In this document: piece after piece, positions 1 through 8,469 of the stretch
Position numbering within the stretch: the first letter of the stretch is position 1
Layout: the number at the start of each line of letters is the position of its first letter
Assembly (NCBI GenBank): GCA_035517115.1
Contig: DATIZL010000091.1
Span: 1 to 18,787 of the forward strand
Direction: 5' to 3'
Length of the DNA stretch: 18,787 bases
Source: Hyphomicrobium_A sp035517115
GTDB taxonomy: Bacteria; Pseudomonadota; Alphaproteobacteria; Rhizobiales; Hyphomicrobiaceae
Notes under the pieces: model-generated
The model's input: only the letters and a program-made list of their open reading frames with translations
Told to the model about the DNA's origin: nothing
Database searches by the model: none
Program-made: the position numbers and the translations under genes

Positions 1-699
1 CTCGACGAGCGAGGTGTCGCGGCACAGGGCTTCCTCCCGCGTCGGCACCGCCCGGCCCGACGCCGCCATGACCACGTTGGTGATGGCCTTGACGAAGAGG
101 TCGGCCCACGCGGCGTTGTCGGCAGGCTGGGCGATGGCATCGTTGATGTCGAAAAGGACTTCCGCCTCGGCGCGTGTCACCGCCACGCATCCCTCGCCGC
201 CGAAGGCATAGAGGATGCGGCGCACGAGCTCCACCTCGGCCTCGTGAATGACGCCCTGCGCGGGCTCCGGACCGGCGCGCAGGGGGCCGACGCCGTCGGT
301 CACCGCGAGCTTCACCTGCTCCAGCGCGAAGCGAGCCAGGCTCACCGGCGACCACCGCGAGCGGTCGAGCACGTCGACGATGAGGTCGAGCTCGAGCTTG
401 CGCGGCGGGCGGCCGCCGCTCGTCACGCGCTCAATCAGGCGCTTGGCGTCCTCGCTCGTCAAATAGCCTTCCGGCTCGACTTGATCGACCAGGTAGTCGG
501 TCAAAGTCTCGACGAAGAAATCAGCCCATGCCGGGTGCTGAGAGGGGCAGGCTTCGTTGATCTGGAACAAGCGCTCTGCCTCATCGGCCGACGCGATGCC
601 GTCGGCGTGCAGCGCGCAGCGCAGCCGCAGGACATCCACGTCTCCAATCGTGCCGCTCCGGATGATGTCTGTAGTCAGACGCGACCCCCACCCGTCCAT
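1..699 (-). CDS. Hypothetical protein with internal duplication (partial, C-terminus off window)
   Basis: The reading frame is open from an ATG at 699 to the window edge, giving 233 residues without a stop. An AAGGGG Shine-Dalgarno-like sequence lies about 7 bases upstream of the ATG. I do not recognise a named family. The protein repeats itself. Residues about 40-71 contain EAERLFQINEA followed by AWADFFVETLTDYL. Residues about 178-211 contain EAEVLFDINDA followed by AWADLFVKAITNVV. The two copies are offset by about 138 residues. No signal peptide or membrane segment is visible, so it is probably cytoplasmic and largely helical. Codon use is GC-rich at third positions, as expected for a real gene here. 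The function is unknown. Confidence 0.75.
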   Translation of the reverse strand, partial: MDGWGSRLTTDIIRSGTIGDVDVLRLRCALHADGIASADEAERLFQINEACPSQHPAWADFFVETLTDYLVDQVEPEGYLTSEDAKRLIERVTSGGRPPRKLELDLIVDVLDRSRWSPVSLARFALEQVKLAVTDGVGPLRAGPEPAQGVIHEAEVELVRRILYAFGGEGCVAVTRAEAEVLFDINDAIAQPADNAAWADLFVKAITNVVMAASGRAVPTREEALCRDTSLVE

Positions 700-844
700 T
701 TCAAAACCCCTTGGTCCCGCTACAATTCCTACCCGCGTAGACTAGGAGCTGGCGCTTACCAATTGCCTAACGCCTGCCCCGATCCGGGGCGCCCTCGGCC
801 GGGGCCGCGAGCGGTGTGGTAGCGGCGCATCACGCGCATCTTGC

Positions 845-872
845 AAAAAAAAAATGCTGCCACACGTGCAGC
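845..872 (-). terminator. Rho-independent terminator after the 110-residue secreted protein gene
   Basis: On the minus strand a 5-bp stem GCTGC/GCAGC with a 7-base loop is followed by an A and then ten consecutive T residues. It begins 35 bases past the stop codon of the upstream gene, in the right orientation to end its transcript and to separate it from the next gene, which starts at 699. The stem is short but all GC-rich and the T tract is long. Confidence 0.6.
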
Positions 873-906
873 CCCAGTTGGTTGCAAACGGAGAACAAGC
901 CTCGAG

Positions 907-1239
907 TTACCGGCCCACGCGCGGCAGCCACCACACGCGGCGCCAGCCGTTGTTCTTCTCCTCGGTGATGTGCTCAGCGGCATCCTCCTGCATATTGCGG
1001 ATGACGCGGTGCTCGGACTTCGTCATGTAGCCCTTGTCCTCGAAGGCGGCCTCGGTCCGCGCAATGCGACGCTGCTCTGCGCGCAGCGCGAGGCCCTCGG
1101 TCCACGTGATCCTGCCGGTCTCGCGGCCCTGCTCGATGCGGTCGGCCTGGCGGTCGCGCGTCGCGTCGATGTCGTGGGCGGACGCGGCCGCGCTCGTCGC
1201 GACTAGCAAGCCGGTGGCGATGAGAGCGATCTTGTTCAT
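907..1239 (-). CDS. Small exported helical protein, hypothetical
   Basis: This encodes a 110-residue protein with a clear Sec signal peptide: MNKIALIATGLLVATSAAASA, with predicted cleavage after residue 21. The mature part is short, charged and mostly helical. It has an arginine/glutamate-rich pattern (RQADRIEQGRETGRITWTEG, then LRAEQRRI) and ends in a basic, tryptophan-rich tail. The start is well supported by AGGAG six bases upstream. It has no cysteines and no motif I can tie to a reaction. It resembles small periplasmic proteins of unknown function common in Hyphomicrobiales. It is probably monocistronic: 234 bases separate it from the gene upstream and a terminator follows it. A periplasmic location is inferred. 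Confidence 0.75.
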   Translation of the reverse strand: MNKIALIATGLLVATSAAASAHDIDATRDRQADRIEQGRETGRITWTEGLALRAEQRRIARTEAAFEDKGYMTKSEHRVIRNMQEDAAEHITEEKNNGWRRVWWLPRVGR

Positions 1240-1473
1240 AGGAAACTCCTCTTCCTCGGTTGTGAGGCCACCGCTTTTTCGCGCCGGCCTCCGTGTTCGA
1301 TGGCGAGAGGATTAGAGGGGAGGCGTTGAACTCGATCTGAATGCCCGATGCAGGCGGCGTTCATGTTGCCGGTGGACCCGGATGCAGCGCCCGATTCGCG
1401 CGCAATCCTGGTGGTTTAGCCCGCGCCGGCACGCGGCTGTTGGCTGCGTCCCGTTGGCGCGAATTGTCGTCGC

Positions 1474-1815
1474 TTATCCGCAGTTGCGGCGCTGCTCGAG
1501 CTCGCGGATGAGCTTCACGTTGGCGCGCTCATAATCGTTGAGCGGCACCTCGGCTTCGTCATTGAAGTTGCAGCCTTCGTTGCTGAAGTTCTGCTTGCCG
1601 CGCTCGGTCTTGAAGCAGTAGCCGCGCACCGCGTAGATGCCGTTGCGCACCGTCCAGAGCTGGTCGCAACCGAGCTTCTCGGCGTCATGCACGTCGATTA
1701 GGCGGTTCTGCACGCAGCCGATCGTCTCGTAGCAGAGACCGACCTCCTCGGCTTGGCCGGCGCCCGCCGGCACCGACGCCGCCAGGGCCGCCAAGGGTCC
1801 CCACAAGCGTTTCAT
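1474..1815 (-). CDS. Exported YARHG-like six-cysteine protein
   Basis: This encodes 113 residues from the ATG at 1815, which has AGGGTGG about 8 bases upstream. The longer open frame from 1923 overlaps the upstream SDR gene and is not needed. Residues 1-22 look like a signal peptide ending AGAGQA. The core RNGIYAVRGYCF at residues 58-68 resembles the YARHG domain signature (RNxIYARHGYxF), although the HG pair is replaced by RG. Six cysteines (28, 34, 50, 67, 82, 112) suggest three disulfides in the periplasm. It starts 28 bases after the SDR stop, so the two may share a transcript. The role of YARHG domains is poorly defined, mostly being envelope-associated. Confidence in the gene is high and in the domain name moderate. 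Confidence 0.75.
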   Translation of the reverse strand: MKRLWGPLAALAASVPAGAGQAEEVGLCYETIGCVQNRLIDVHDAEKLGCDQLWTVRNGIYAVRGYCFKTERGKQNFSNEGCNFNDEAEVPLNDYERANVKLIRELEQRRNCG

Positions 1816-1843
1816 GACTTGCCACCCTAGACTCGTGCCGTAC

Positions 1844-2647
1844 TCACGCGATGGAGCGGACAACGCCACCATCGACCCGCAGGGCCGCGCCGTTGGTGGC
1901 GGAGGCTTCCTTCGAGGCGGCATAGACTACCATGTTTGCGACCTCCTCGACGCTGGCAAAGCGCTCGAGCAGTGAGGAAGGGCGCAAAGTCTTGACGAAG
2001 CCCTTGGCGAACTCGTCCGCGGACTGGCCGGCGTCCTTGGCCAAGCTGACGAGGAACTCCTCCACCCCCTCGGAGCGGGTGGGCCCCGGCAGCACGGCGT
2101 TGACCGTCACACCGGTGCCCGAGGTCGTCTCGGCAAGTCCGCGCGAGAGCGCGAGCTGCGCTGTCTTGGTGAGGCCGTAGTGGATCATCTCCTTGGGGAT
2201 CTGCAGGCCCGACTCCGAGGAGATGAAGATGATGCGCCCCCAGTTGCGCTTGAGCATGCCGGGCAGGTAGGCGCGCGAGAGGCGCACGCCCGACATCACG
2301 TTGACCTCGAAGAAGCGGGTCCAGTCGGCGTCGGGGATCTCGATGAAGGGCTTGGGCTCGAAGATGCCGGCGTTGTTGACGAGGATGTCGACCTCGGGGA
2401 CCGCGCGCACCAGCGCGGCGCAGCCGTCGGCCGTCGCTACGTCCGCCGCGAGGCCGCGGAAGCTGGCGCCGGGAACCTCCGACTTGAGCGCCGCGACGGC
2501 GGCTTCGACCTTCCCGGCCGAGCGGCCATTGACGATCACGGCTGCCCCGGATTGCGCCAGGCCCTTGGCGATGGCGCGGCCGATGCCGGCGGTGGAGCCG
2601 GTGACGAGAGCCGTCTTGCCGGTCAAGTCGATTTTCATGGGTGCCAT
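1844..2647 (-). CDS. Classical short-chain dehydrogenase/reductase (SDR)
   Basis: This is a 267-residue NAD(P)-dependent oxidoreductase of the classical SDR family, of typical length. The cofactor loop TGSTAGIG is at residues 16-23 and NNAG at 91-94. The expected catalytic tetrad is present: Asn116, Ser144, Tyr157 and Lys161 (YGLTK). An Arg at position 42 after the second beta strand hints at NADP preference. A glycine-rich C-terminal RVDGG segment fits the family. The substrate cannot be read from the sequence. The start could be 2647 or the in-frame ATG at 2638; neither has a strong ribosome-binding site. A longer open frame in another phase (1827-2723) is a shadow without SDR motifs. Confidence 0.93.
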   Translation of the reverse strand: MAPMKIDLTGKTALVTGSTAGIGRAIAKGLAQSGAAVIVNGRSAGKVEAAVAALKSEVPGASFRGLAADVATADGCAALVRAVPEVDILVNNAGIFEPKPFIEIPDADWTRFFEVNVMSGVRLSRAYLPGMLKRNWGRIIFISSESGLQIPKEMIHYGLTKTAQLALSRGLAETTSGTGVTVNAVLPGPTRSEGVEEFLVSLAKDAGQSADEFAKGFVKTLRPSSLLERFASVEEVANMVVYAASKEASATNGAALRVDGGVVRSIA

Positions 2648-2719
2648 TCCGTTTGCTGCCGCCGCTCTTGGGACCGGCGGGACGCTGCGTTATGCGAGCG
2701 GCAAGCTGTCGGCCGCCCT

Positions 2720-3169
2720 TCAAGGTAGGGCGATGCTCTTCAGAGTTGTATCGGGCGAAAACACATACCAGAGCGGCGTCGATATCACCTCGAGCGTGGG
2801 AGGGTAATTCAGACTCCCCGTGACCTGCTCGGCGAACTGGTCGGGGCTAGGGCCCCGTTGATCGCCGGGCACCATCGAGAGAGACAGAAACAGCTGCTTC
2901 CTGGCGTCGGAGAAGACGTCGACGACGCACGCGTTGCTCGCCTCGTAGCCGAACATGTCGAGCGTCACACGGTATCGTCCTTGCGTTAGCCTGATGGGCT
3001 CGCTCGACCCTCTAATCTCGGGAAAGTCGGACTGCCTGTAGCCGTGCAGCTCCTCGGGATCATCAGCGGGGCGCGCCAGGACCGTGTGCGAGAAGTTCGT
3101 CCATAGGTCTTTGTTGCGGCACCTGATCGAGCATTCGGGCGGTGAGCGCGGCCGGTGGCCGGTATCCTT
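2720..3169 (-). pseudogene. Out-of-frame C-terminal part of the ClpP-fold exported protein
   Basis: This frame opens right after a TGA at 3170-3172 and runs 149 codons to a TGA at 2720. It uses ordinary GC-rich coding codons and reads as a sensible protein, for example CRNKDLWTNF, then LHGYRQSDFPEI, then YRVTLDMFGYEASNACVVDV. The first in-frame GTG is at 2968 and has no convincing ribosome-binding site. The frame carries on where the overlapping ClpP-like frame degenerates, so I read it as the true C-terminus of that gene, displaced by a net one-base insertion (or two-base loss) between about 3169 and 3064. Restored, the protein would be about 358 residues. A separately translated 82-residue protein from 2968 is a less likely alternative. 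Confidence 0.65.
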
Positions 3170-3797
3170 TCAGCTTGATCGACCAGACGCCGGCCTTCTC
3201 GATGGTGTCGACGTACAAAAGATAGTTCGGCCCGACCTGGAGCGCCTTGGCCAAGAGGCCGCGCGGGAAAAGCTCGCGCCGGTCGATCTCCAGCAGTTTG
3301 GCGATCGCGTATACGCCGCGGCGGAAGTTTTCGGCCGTCGCCTCGGCCACGTCCGCGCCGGCGCCGCCCTTGAGGTAGGGCGCGTGAAACCCGAGCGTGC
3401 CGCGCACGTCCAAAGTGCGGTCGGGCCCAAGCTCTCCATCCTCGGACTTCTGCGCGTTGCCGGCGAGGAACAGAAAGGCGCAGGCCGAGTAGCATTGGGC
3501 GCCGCGATCGATGACCGTGGCAACGTTCGTGCGCTTGAGCACGATCGTGATCAGGTTCAGCGCTTCGTCGTAGTTGCCGCCGGGGCTGTTGAGGCACACA
3601 CTCACGTTGGCGGCGCCGTTCTCGGAGGGCACGGCATCGAGGGCCGCCGACAGCTTCTCACCGTCTCCGGCCTCTATGAGCCCTTCCAGTTTCAGCTGGC
3701 ATAGCGGGGAGGCCGCGGGGCCGATCTCGGCGCCCTGGGCCAGCAATACCGGAAATGGGAAGGCCAAAGCCGCAAGGAGAACCCGCCTCCAGCACAT
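3063..3797 (-). CDS. Exported ClpP-fold serine protease-like protein, frameshifted at its C-terminus
   Basis: The chosen start at 3797 has a perfect AGGAGG six bases upstream; upstream ATGs at 3836 and 3833 lack this. Residues 1-23 form a signal peptide (MCWRRVLLAALAFPFPVLLA, then QGA). The body has the ClpP/crotonase-like arrangement: CLNSPGGNYDEAL at 68-80, CYSACAFLFLAG at 102-113 with candidate nucleophile Ser104, and GFHAPY at 136-141 with candidate His138. It is therefore probably a periplasmic ClpP-like (COG3904-type) protein; the substrate is unknown. The last residues before the stop at 3063 are probably not native, because coding potential continues in another frame down to 2720. It begins 52 bases after the EF-hand gene. 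Sequencing error or true inactivation are both possible. Confidence 0.75.
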   Translation of the reverse strand: MCWRRVLLAALAFPFPVLLAQGAEIGPAASPLCQLKLEGLIEAGDGEKLSAALDAVPSENGAANVSVCLNSPGGNYDEALNLITIVLKRTNVATVIDRGAQCYSACAFLFLAGNAQKSEDGELGPDRTLDVRGTLGFHAPYLKGGAGADVAEATAENFRRGVYAIAKLLEIDRRELFPRGLLAKALQVGPNYLLYVDTIEKAGVWSIKLKGYRPPAALTARMLDQVPQQRPMDELLAHGPGAPR

Positions 3798-3849
3798 GGA
3801 AATCCTCCTAGAGACTGGCCGCCCCCAGACCATCACCGTTCCGGTAGGC

Positions 3850-4176
3850 TTACGGGCTCGATTGCGCCTTGAGGTACTCGTCCCAGCTGACCTTGCCGTC
3901 CTTGTTGGCGTCGACCTTGCTGAAGGCCCGGTCGTAGGCGTTGTTCGCCTTGATCTTCGGCGCGCGGCCGATCTGCGCGGCGGCGTTGAGGTCGACGAAG
4001 GTCTTGAACTCCGCCGAAGTGAGCTGGCCGGTGTTGCTCACGTTCGCCGCCTTGAAGTTGGCCTGCGCCTGCTTCAGGGCCTCGGGGGCCAGCTCGGCGC
4101 GCAGCGCGCTCGTCATTGGGGCCACCACGAGAGCGGCGAGGATCACGGCACGGGACTTGGCGTACACCTTCGACAT
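3850..4176 (-). CDS. Exported EF-hand calcium-binding protein
   Basis: This encodes 108 residues from the ATG at 4176, with GGAG about 7 bases upstream. Residues 1-27 form a signal peptide (ILAALVVAP core, ending in SALRA). A canonical EF-hand loop lies at 89-100: Asp89, Asn91, Asp93, Gly94 and Glu100, reading DANKDGKVSWDE. A second loop at 45-56 (NVSNTGQLTSAE) has the EF-hand spacing with Asn and Thr in place of acidic ligands, so it may bind weakly or not at all. It is probably a periplasmic calcium-binding protein; the partner is unknown. It lies 158 bases after pccB and 52 bases before the ClpP-like gene. The much longer open frame that includes it (to 5370) is a shadow of pccB fused in frame. 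Confidence 0.85.
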   Translation of the reverse strand: MSKVYAKSRAVILAALVVAPMTSALRAELAPEALKQAQANFKAANVSNTGQLTSAEFKTFVDLNAAAQIGRAPKIKANNAYDRAFSKVDANKDGKVSWDEYLKAQSSP

Positions 4177-4334
4177 CGGCGGGCTCCGGACAAGGACGCG
4201 GGACGGAGCCCTGATGTAGCGGGTCGGGCGCACGGCCGACAGATGCGCTCCAGCCGGCCGTTCAGTTTGAGCAGCCAGCGTCGCTTGAACGCAACATGCC
4301 GGCCCGGCGCAACGTTCGCCTGCGCGCGGAGCGA

Positions 4335-5867
<1,533 letters not shown>

Positions 5868-5915
5868 GGAGGGTCCCTTGCAGCTCGCGCCCGGCTGGGC
5901 GGCCGGCCTTCAGGG

Positions 5916-5943
5916 CTCATAGCATGGGGAAACGCACGCGCAA
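5916..5943 (-). promoter_or_regulatory. Candidate promoter for pccB
   Basis: The minus strand shows TTGCGC, a 16-base spacer, and TATGAG preceded by TG at the extended -10 position. It lies about 50 bases before the pccB start, in the gap after the DUF4189-like gene. The match to a sigma70 consensus is moderate and unproven. Confidence 0.35.
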
Positions 5944-5981
5944 GGGCCAACAGCGGCGCGTCCCTCAAGGTTGGACCGGGA

Positions 5982-6353
5982 TTAGCGCGTCGTGCACACC
6001 CAGCGCACGATCTGGCAGTCCTTGGCGTACTGCCCGCAGCCCGCGAGGGCTTTCTTCTCGGCCCTCGCCTCGTCCTCGCCCCAGGAGGTCCCCCACGCGC
6101 CCTCCGAGGACACCGCCAGCGCTCCGCAGGCATTGCGGAACCAGTTGACGGGCTCGCAGTCGGGGGCGAGATCGCTGCAGGCGATCAGCGCTGCGGATTC
6201 GGCCTCGTCCTGCGTTTCCATGTCGTAGACGTAGCCCACGGCGCGCGTGGTCTTCGAATAGGCAATGGCCCCATAGTAGTCGCGGGCCTCGGCGAGGCCC
6301 GAGAGAGCCAACAGGAAAACGGCTGCGGGAACGACCCGGACGAGCCAGTGCAT
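5982..6353 (-). CDS. Exported DUF4189-like six-cysteine protein
   Basis: This encodes 123 residues from the ATG at 6353. That start gives a clean signal peptide (MHWLVRVVPAAVFLLALSGL, then AEA) with AGGG about 8 bases upstream; the in-frame ATGs at 6383 and 6419 would bury it. The mature protein has the DUF4189 pattern: YYGAIAYS near its N-terminus, ALIAC, CGALAVSSEGAWGTSWG in the middle, then KALAGC and a final RWVC. Six cysteines (59, 66, 76, 106, 113, 120) suggest three disulfides. The family is secreted and of unknown biochemical function. It lies 96 bases after the membrane protein gene and 114 bases before pccB. Confidence 0.8.
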   Translation of the reverse strand: MHWLVRVVPAAVFLLALSGLAEARDYYGAIAYSKTTRAVGYVYDMETQDEAESAALIACSDLAPDCEPVNWFRNACGALAVSSEGAWGTSWGEDEARAEKKALAGCGQYAKDCQIVRWVCTTR

Positions 6354-6449
6354 CGCGATACCCTGCCCTGCCAATCGGCTCATCTTAGGCGAAAATCTTC
6401 GCGCCAAGAAGCGGGGCACCGGCAGCGCAGTGCGGAAGCGCAGGATTGC

Positions 6450-6806
6450 TTAAATTCTGCTCGTTCCGGCCTTGCGATTGCGCAGGAACTTGAAGGCCAC
6501 CTTGGCGGCCAGGACGATCTCGAGGATGGCCAGCACCAAGAACGGAATGCCGATGACCATGCTGGCGATCTCGACGATGGCGCCCGCCAGCACCCCGAAG
6601 TGGCCCAGAAGCGTGATCGCGGAAAAGAGGATGAGCATGCCGAGGATGAGCAGCGAGACGCGCATGAAGTTCGGATGCTCGGACCAGAGGTAGGCGTTGA
6701 AGGGGGCGGTGCGGCCGCTCTGGCGCAGGTTCCCCCAGATGATGATCGGCATCATGATGAGTACGGCGAAGTTGACGATGAGGCCGTAAGTCGTGAGTGG
6801 TTCCAT
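6450..6806 (-). CDS. Small integral membrane protein, hypothetical
   Basis: This encodes 118 residues from the ATG at 6806, which has GGAG six bases upstream; the longer frame from 6836 lacks a site. There is a hydrophobic helix at about 7-24 and another at about 50-68. A long apolar stretch at about 72-104 could be one or two further helices. The loop between the first two helices contains LRQSGRTAPFNAYLWSEHPN, and the C-terminus is basic (FLRNRKAG), consistent with a cytoplasmic tail. I do not recognise a named family. It lies 42 bases downstream of a possible 26-residue membrane peptide and may be co-transcribed with it. Confidence 0.75.
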   Translation of the reverse strand: MEPLTTYGLIVNFAVLIMMPIIIWGNLRQSGRTAPFNAYLWSEHPNFMRVSLLILGMLILFSAITLLGHFGVLAGAIVEIASMVIGIPFLVLAILEIVLAAKVAFKFLRNRKAGTSRI

Positions 6807-6848
6807 CGGGGTCTCCAGGGCTTGCGCAGCCGGCAACGCGGCGGCGGT

Positions 6849-6929
6849 CTACAGGCCGGCGCGGATGATCAACGGCATCGCGGCGATGACGATCACGACG
6901 ATGGCCAGGTCGAAGAGGCTGAGGGGCAT
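6849..6929 (-). CDS. Possible 26-residue single-helix membrane peptide
   Basis: A short frame from the ATG at 6929 encodes MPLSLFDLAIVVIVIAAMPL and six more residues (IIRAGL). It is almost entirely one hydrophobic helix flanked by an acidic residue and an arginine. GGAG sits seven bases upstream of this ATG; an alternative ATG at 6935 is too close to it. It fills the gap between the ATP12 gene and the 118-residue membrane protein. Small size makes chance possible, but the combination of ribosome-binding site, start and apolar composition supports translation. The function is unknown. Confidence 0.4.
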   Translation of the reverse strand: MPLSLFDLAIVVIVIAAMPLIIRAGL

Positions 6930-6983
6930 GGGCATGCTCCATCGGGTTGCTTTGGGTGCCACTGTGGCGCGTCCGCGCGCCCA

Positions 6984-7012
6984 GGGCTGTTCCGCCGGGA
7001 ACACCGCAGCCC
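6984..7012 (-). terminator. GC-rich hairpin after the ATP12 gene (weak terminator candidate)
   Basis: Twelve bases past the ATP12 stop codon, the minus strand has a 6-bp stem TGTTCC/GGAACA around a CGGC loop. A 4-bp outer stem GGGC/GCCC extends it, with a five-base bulge on one side. No T tract follows, so if it ends the rluC-HAD-ATP12 transcript it is not a classic Rho-independent terminator. Confidence 0.3.
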
Positions 7013-7024
7013 GCGCGCGCCGAG

Positions 7025-7789
7025 CTAGCGGCCCCTCAGCAGCTCGAGAAAGCGGCTCGCGGCCTGCATTTCCGCCCAGCGCCGCGCCCGCCGCTCCGCC
7101 GCCTCCACGTCGACGCCCCACTGGCTCACCTGCCAGTCCTCGTCCACGTGCGCGGCCGCCCACGCCGCCTCCGCCGAGATGCGCCCGGCGGCGTGCGCGA
7201 GCGCGAGGATCGCCGAGCCCGTGAGCGTCGTCAGCACGTGCAGGCTCGTCAACGCCATGGCCTCGAAGGGGGCCACGGCCGCCGCGATGCGTGCAAGTGA
7301 CTCTTTTCCCTGCCTGACCGGCATCACTCCCCTTGCCGTCGCGAGATGCACGCCGAGCTCGTCCTCGGCCCAGCGCAGCATCGGGTCCCAGGCCGCGGCC
7401 TGCAGCACGCGCAGGGCCTCCGGCGCCTCCGCGCGATAGCAGAGGAGGTCGCTCCCGGCGAACTTGACGATCTCAGCGGCCACGTCGGCCATGTGGGAGG
7501 CGACGCCGTCGATGGCGGTGATGGCGAGCTTCGACAGCGGCATGCTCGCGGGATCTACGCGCTCCTTCTGCGCCGCCCATTCCGCCGCGATCGCGTCGGC
7601 GAGGGCGCGGGTGGGAACCCGGAGCGGCAGCTTGCGCGGGGTGCGGACCGGCTTGCCGTCGAGCAGGATGGCAAAGCCGTCCGCGGCCGGCGCCACCGTC
7701 ACGTCCTTGTAGAACCGCTTCGGAAGCGGAGCCGGCGGCTCCCGGCCGGGAACCTTTGCGGGCTCGTCCGCCTTGCCGTTGGTGGTCAC
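7025..7789 (-). CDS. ATP12 family F1-ATPase assembly chaperone
   Basis: This encodes 254 residues from a GTG at 7789 that overlaps the stop of the HAD gene by four bases (GTGA), with GGGAG eight bases upstream. The family signature is clear: RFYKDVTV near residue 25, FAILLDGKPVRTPRK, LADAIAAEWAAQ, then PLSKLAITAIDG, and GSDLLCYRAEAPEAL. The C-terminal helical half contains LHVLTTLTGSAILALA and a QVSQWG motif. In mitochondria and alphaproteobacteria ATP12 proteins assist assembly of the alpha subunit into F1-ATPase. The coupled start suggests translation linked to the upstream genes. The longer frame from 8089 is a shadow inside the HAD gene. Confidence 0.92.
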   Translation of the reverse strand: MTTNGKADEPAKVPGREPPAPLPKRFYKDVTVAPAADGFAILLDGKPVRTPRKLPLRVPTRALADAIAAEWAAQKERVDPASMPLSKLAITAIDGVASHMADVAAEIVKFAGSDLLCYRAEAPEALRVLQAAAWDPMLRWAEDELGVHLATARGVMPVRQGKESLARIAAAVAPFEAMALTSLHVLTTLTGSAILALAHAAGRISAEAAWAAAHVDEDWQVSQWGVDVEAAERRARRWAEMQAASRFLELLRGR

Positions 7790-8469
7790 GCCGCCTGCTC
7801 CCGCCGCGAGAAATAGGCGTCGATGTCGCCGGGAAGGTGCTTGCAGGCCTCGACGACGGCGTGCGCACCTGCCGCGCGCAGCTCCTCCACCGGATGGTAG
7901 CCCCAGGCGACGCCGAGGGCGCCCGAGCCCGCCGCCCGCGCCATCTCCATGTCGAAGGTTGTGTCCCCCACCATGACCGTGCGCTCGGGCGCAACGCCGG
8001 CCTCCGCCATGGCCGCGAGCACCATCGCCGGATGCGGCTTGGAGGGATGCTCGTCCGCCGTCTGCACGGTGAGGAAGTGCTCGGCCCAACCCTCGCGGGC
8101 AAACAGCCGGTCAATGCCGCGCCGCGACTTGCCGGTGGCGATGCCGAGAACCACGTCCTTGCGCCCGCTCAGCGCCTCGATCGCCGCGCCTACGCCTTCG
8201 AACAGCGGCTCGTGGTGGGCGGGATCGCGCTTCTGCTCAAGGAACGCCGACTTATAACGGTCGGAGAGCTTGCGGCGCTTAGCCGGCGTGCAATCGGGCG
8301 CCAGCGCCGCAAAGGCCTCCGGCAGCGACAGGCCCACGATGGCGAGCGTCGCCGCGCGCGAGGGCACAGGGAGCCCCAGGCCTGAGAAGGCGTGCGTCAT
8401 CGCCTCGCAGATGCCGTTCTGGCTGTCGACGAGGGTGCCGTCGCAATCGAGGATGACGAGCTTCTTCAT
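7786..8469 (-). CDS. HAD-family phosphatase (phosphoglycolate phosphatase-like)
   Basis: This encodes 227 residues from the ATG at 8469, overlapping the stop of the pseudouridine synthase gene by four bases (ATGA). The HAD motifs are complete. Motif I is DCDGTLVD with nucleophile Asp8 and Asp10; motif II has Thr112 in GIATGKS; motif III has Lys144 in HPSKPHP; and motif IV is GDTTFDME with Asp169 and Asp173. The helical cap between residues 15 and 85 fits subfamily IA, as in Gph-type enzymes. It hydrolyses a small phosphorylated metabolite; the true substrate is not evident. It sits between rluC-type and ATP12 genes, an arrangement frequent in Hyphomicrobiales. Confidence 0.9.
   Translation of the reverse strand: MKKLVILDCDGTLVDSQNGICEAMTHAFSGLGLPVPSRAATLAIVGLSLPEAFAALAPDCTPAKRRKLSDRYKSAFLEQKRDPAHHEPLFEGVGAAIEALSGRKDVVLGIATGKSRRGIDRLFAREGWAEHFLTVQTADEHPSKPHPAMVLAAMAEAGVAPERTVMVGDTTFDMEMARAAGSGALGVAWGYHPVEELRAAGAHAVVEACKHLPGDIDAYFSRREQAA

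Noticed and set aside
776..790. Small 6-bp hairpin GCCCCG/CGGGGC in the gap before the gene at 699
   Set aside because: It has a three-base loop, no T tract, and is easily expected by chance in such GC-rich DNA.
1827..2723. A 298-codon minus-strand frame overlapping the SDR gene
   Set aside because: It is rich in Arg and Gly and lacks motifs, while the overlapping frame at 1844-2647 has the complete SDR set.
2986..3597. A third minus-strand frame across the ClpP-like gene
   Set aside because: It has shadow-like composition (many Arg, Pro and Ala), and neither the ClpP motifs nor the C-terminal continuation lie in it.
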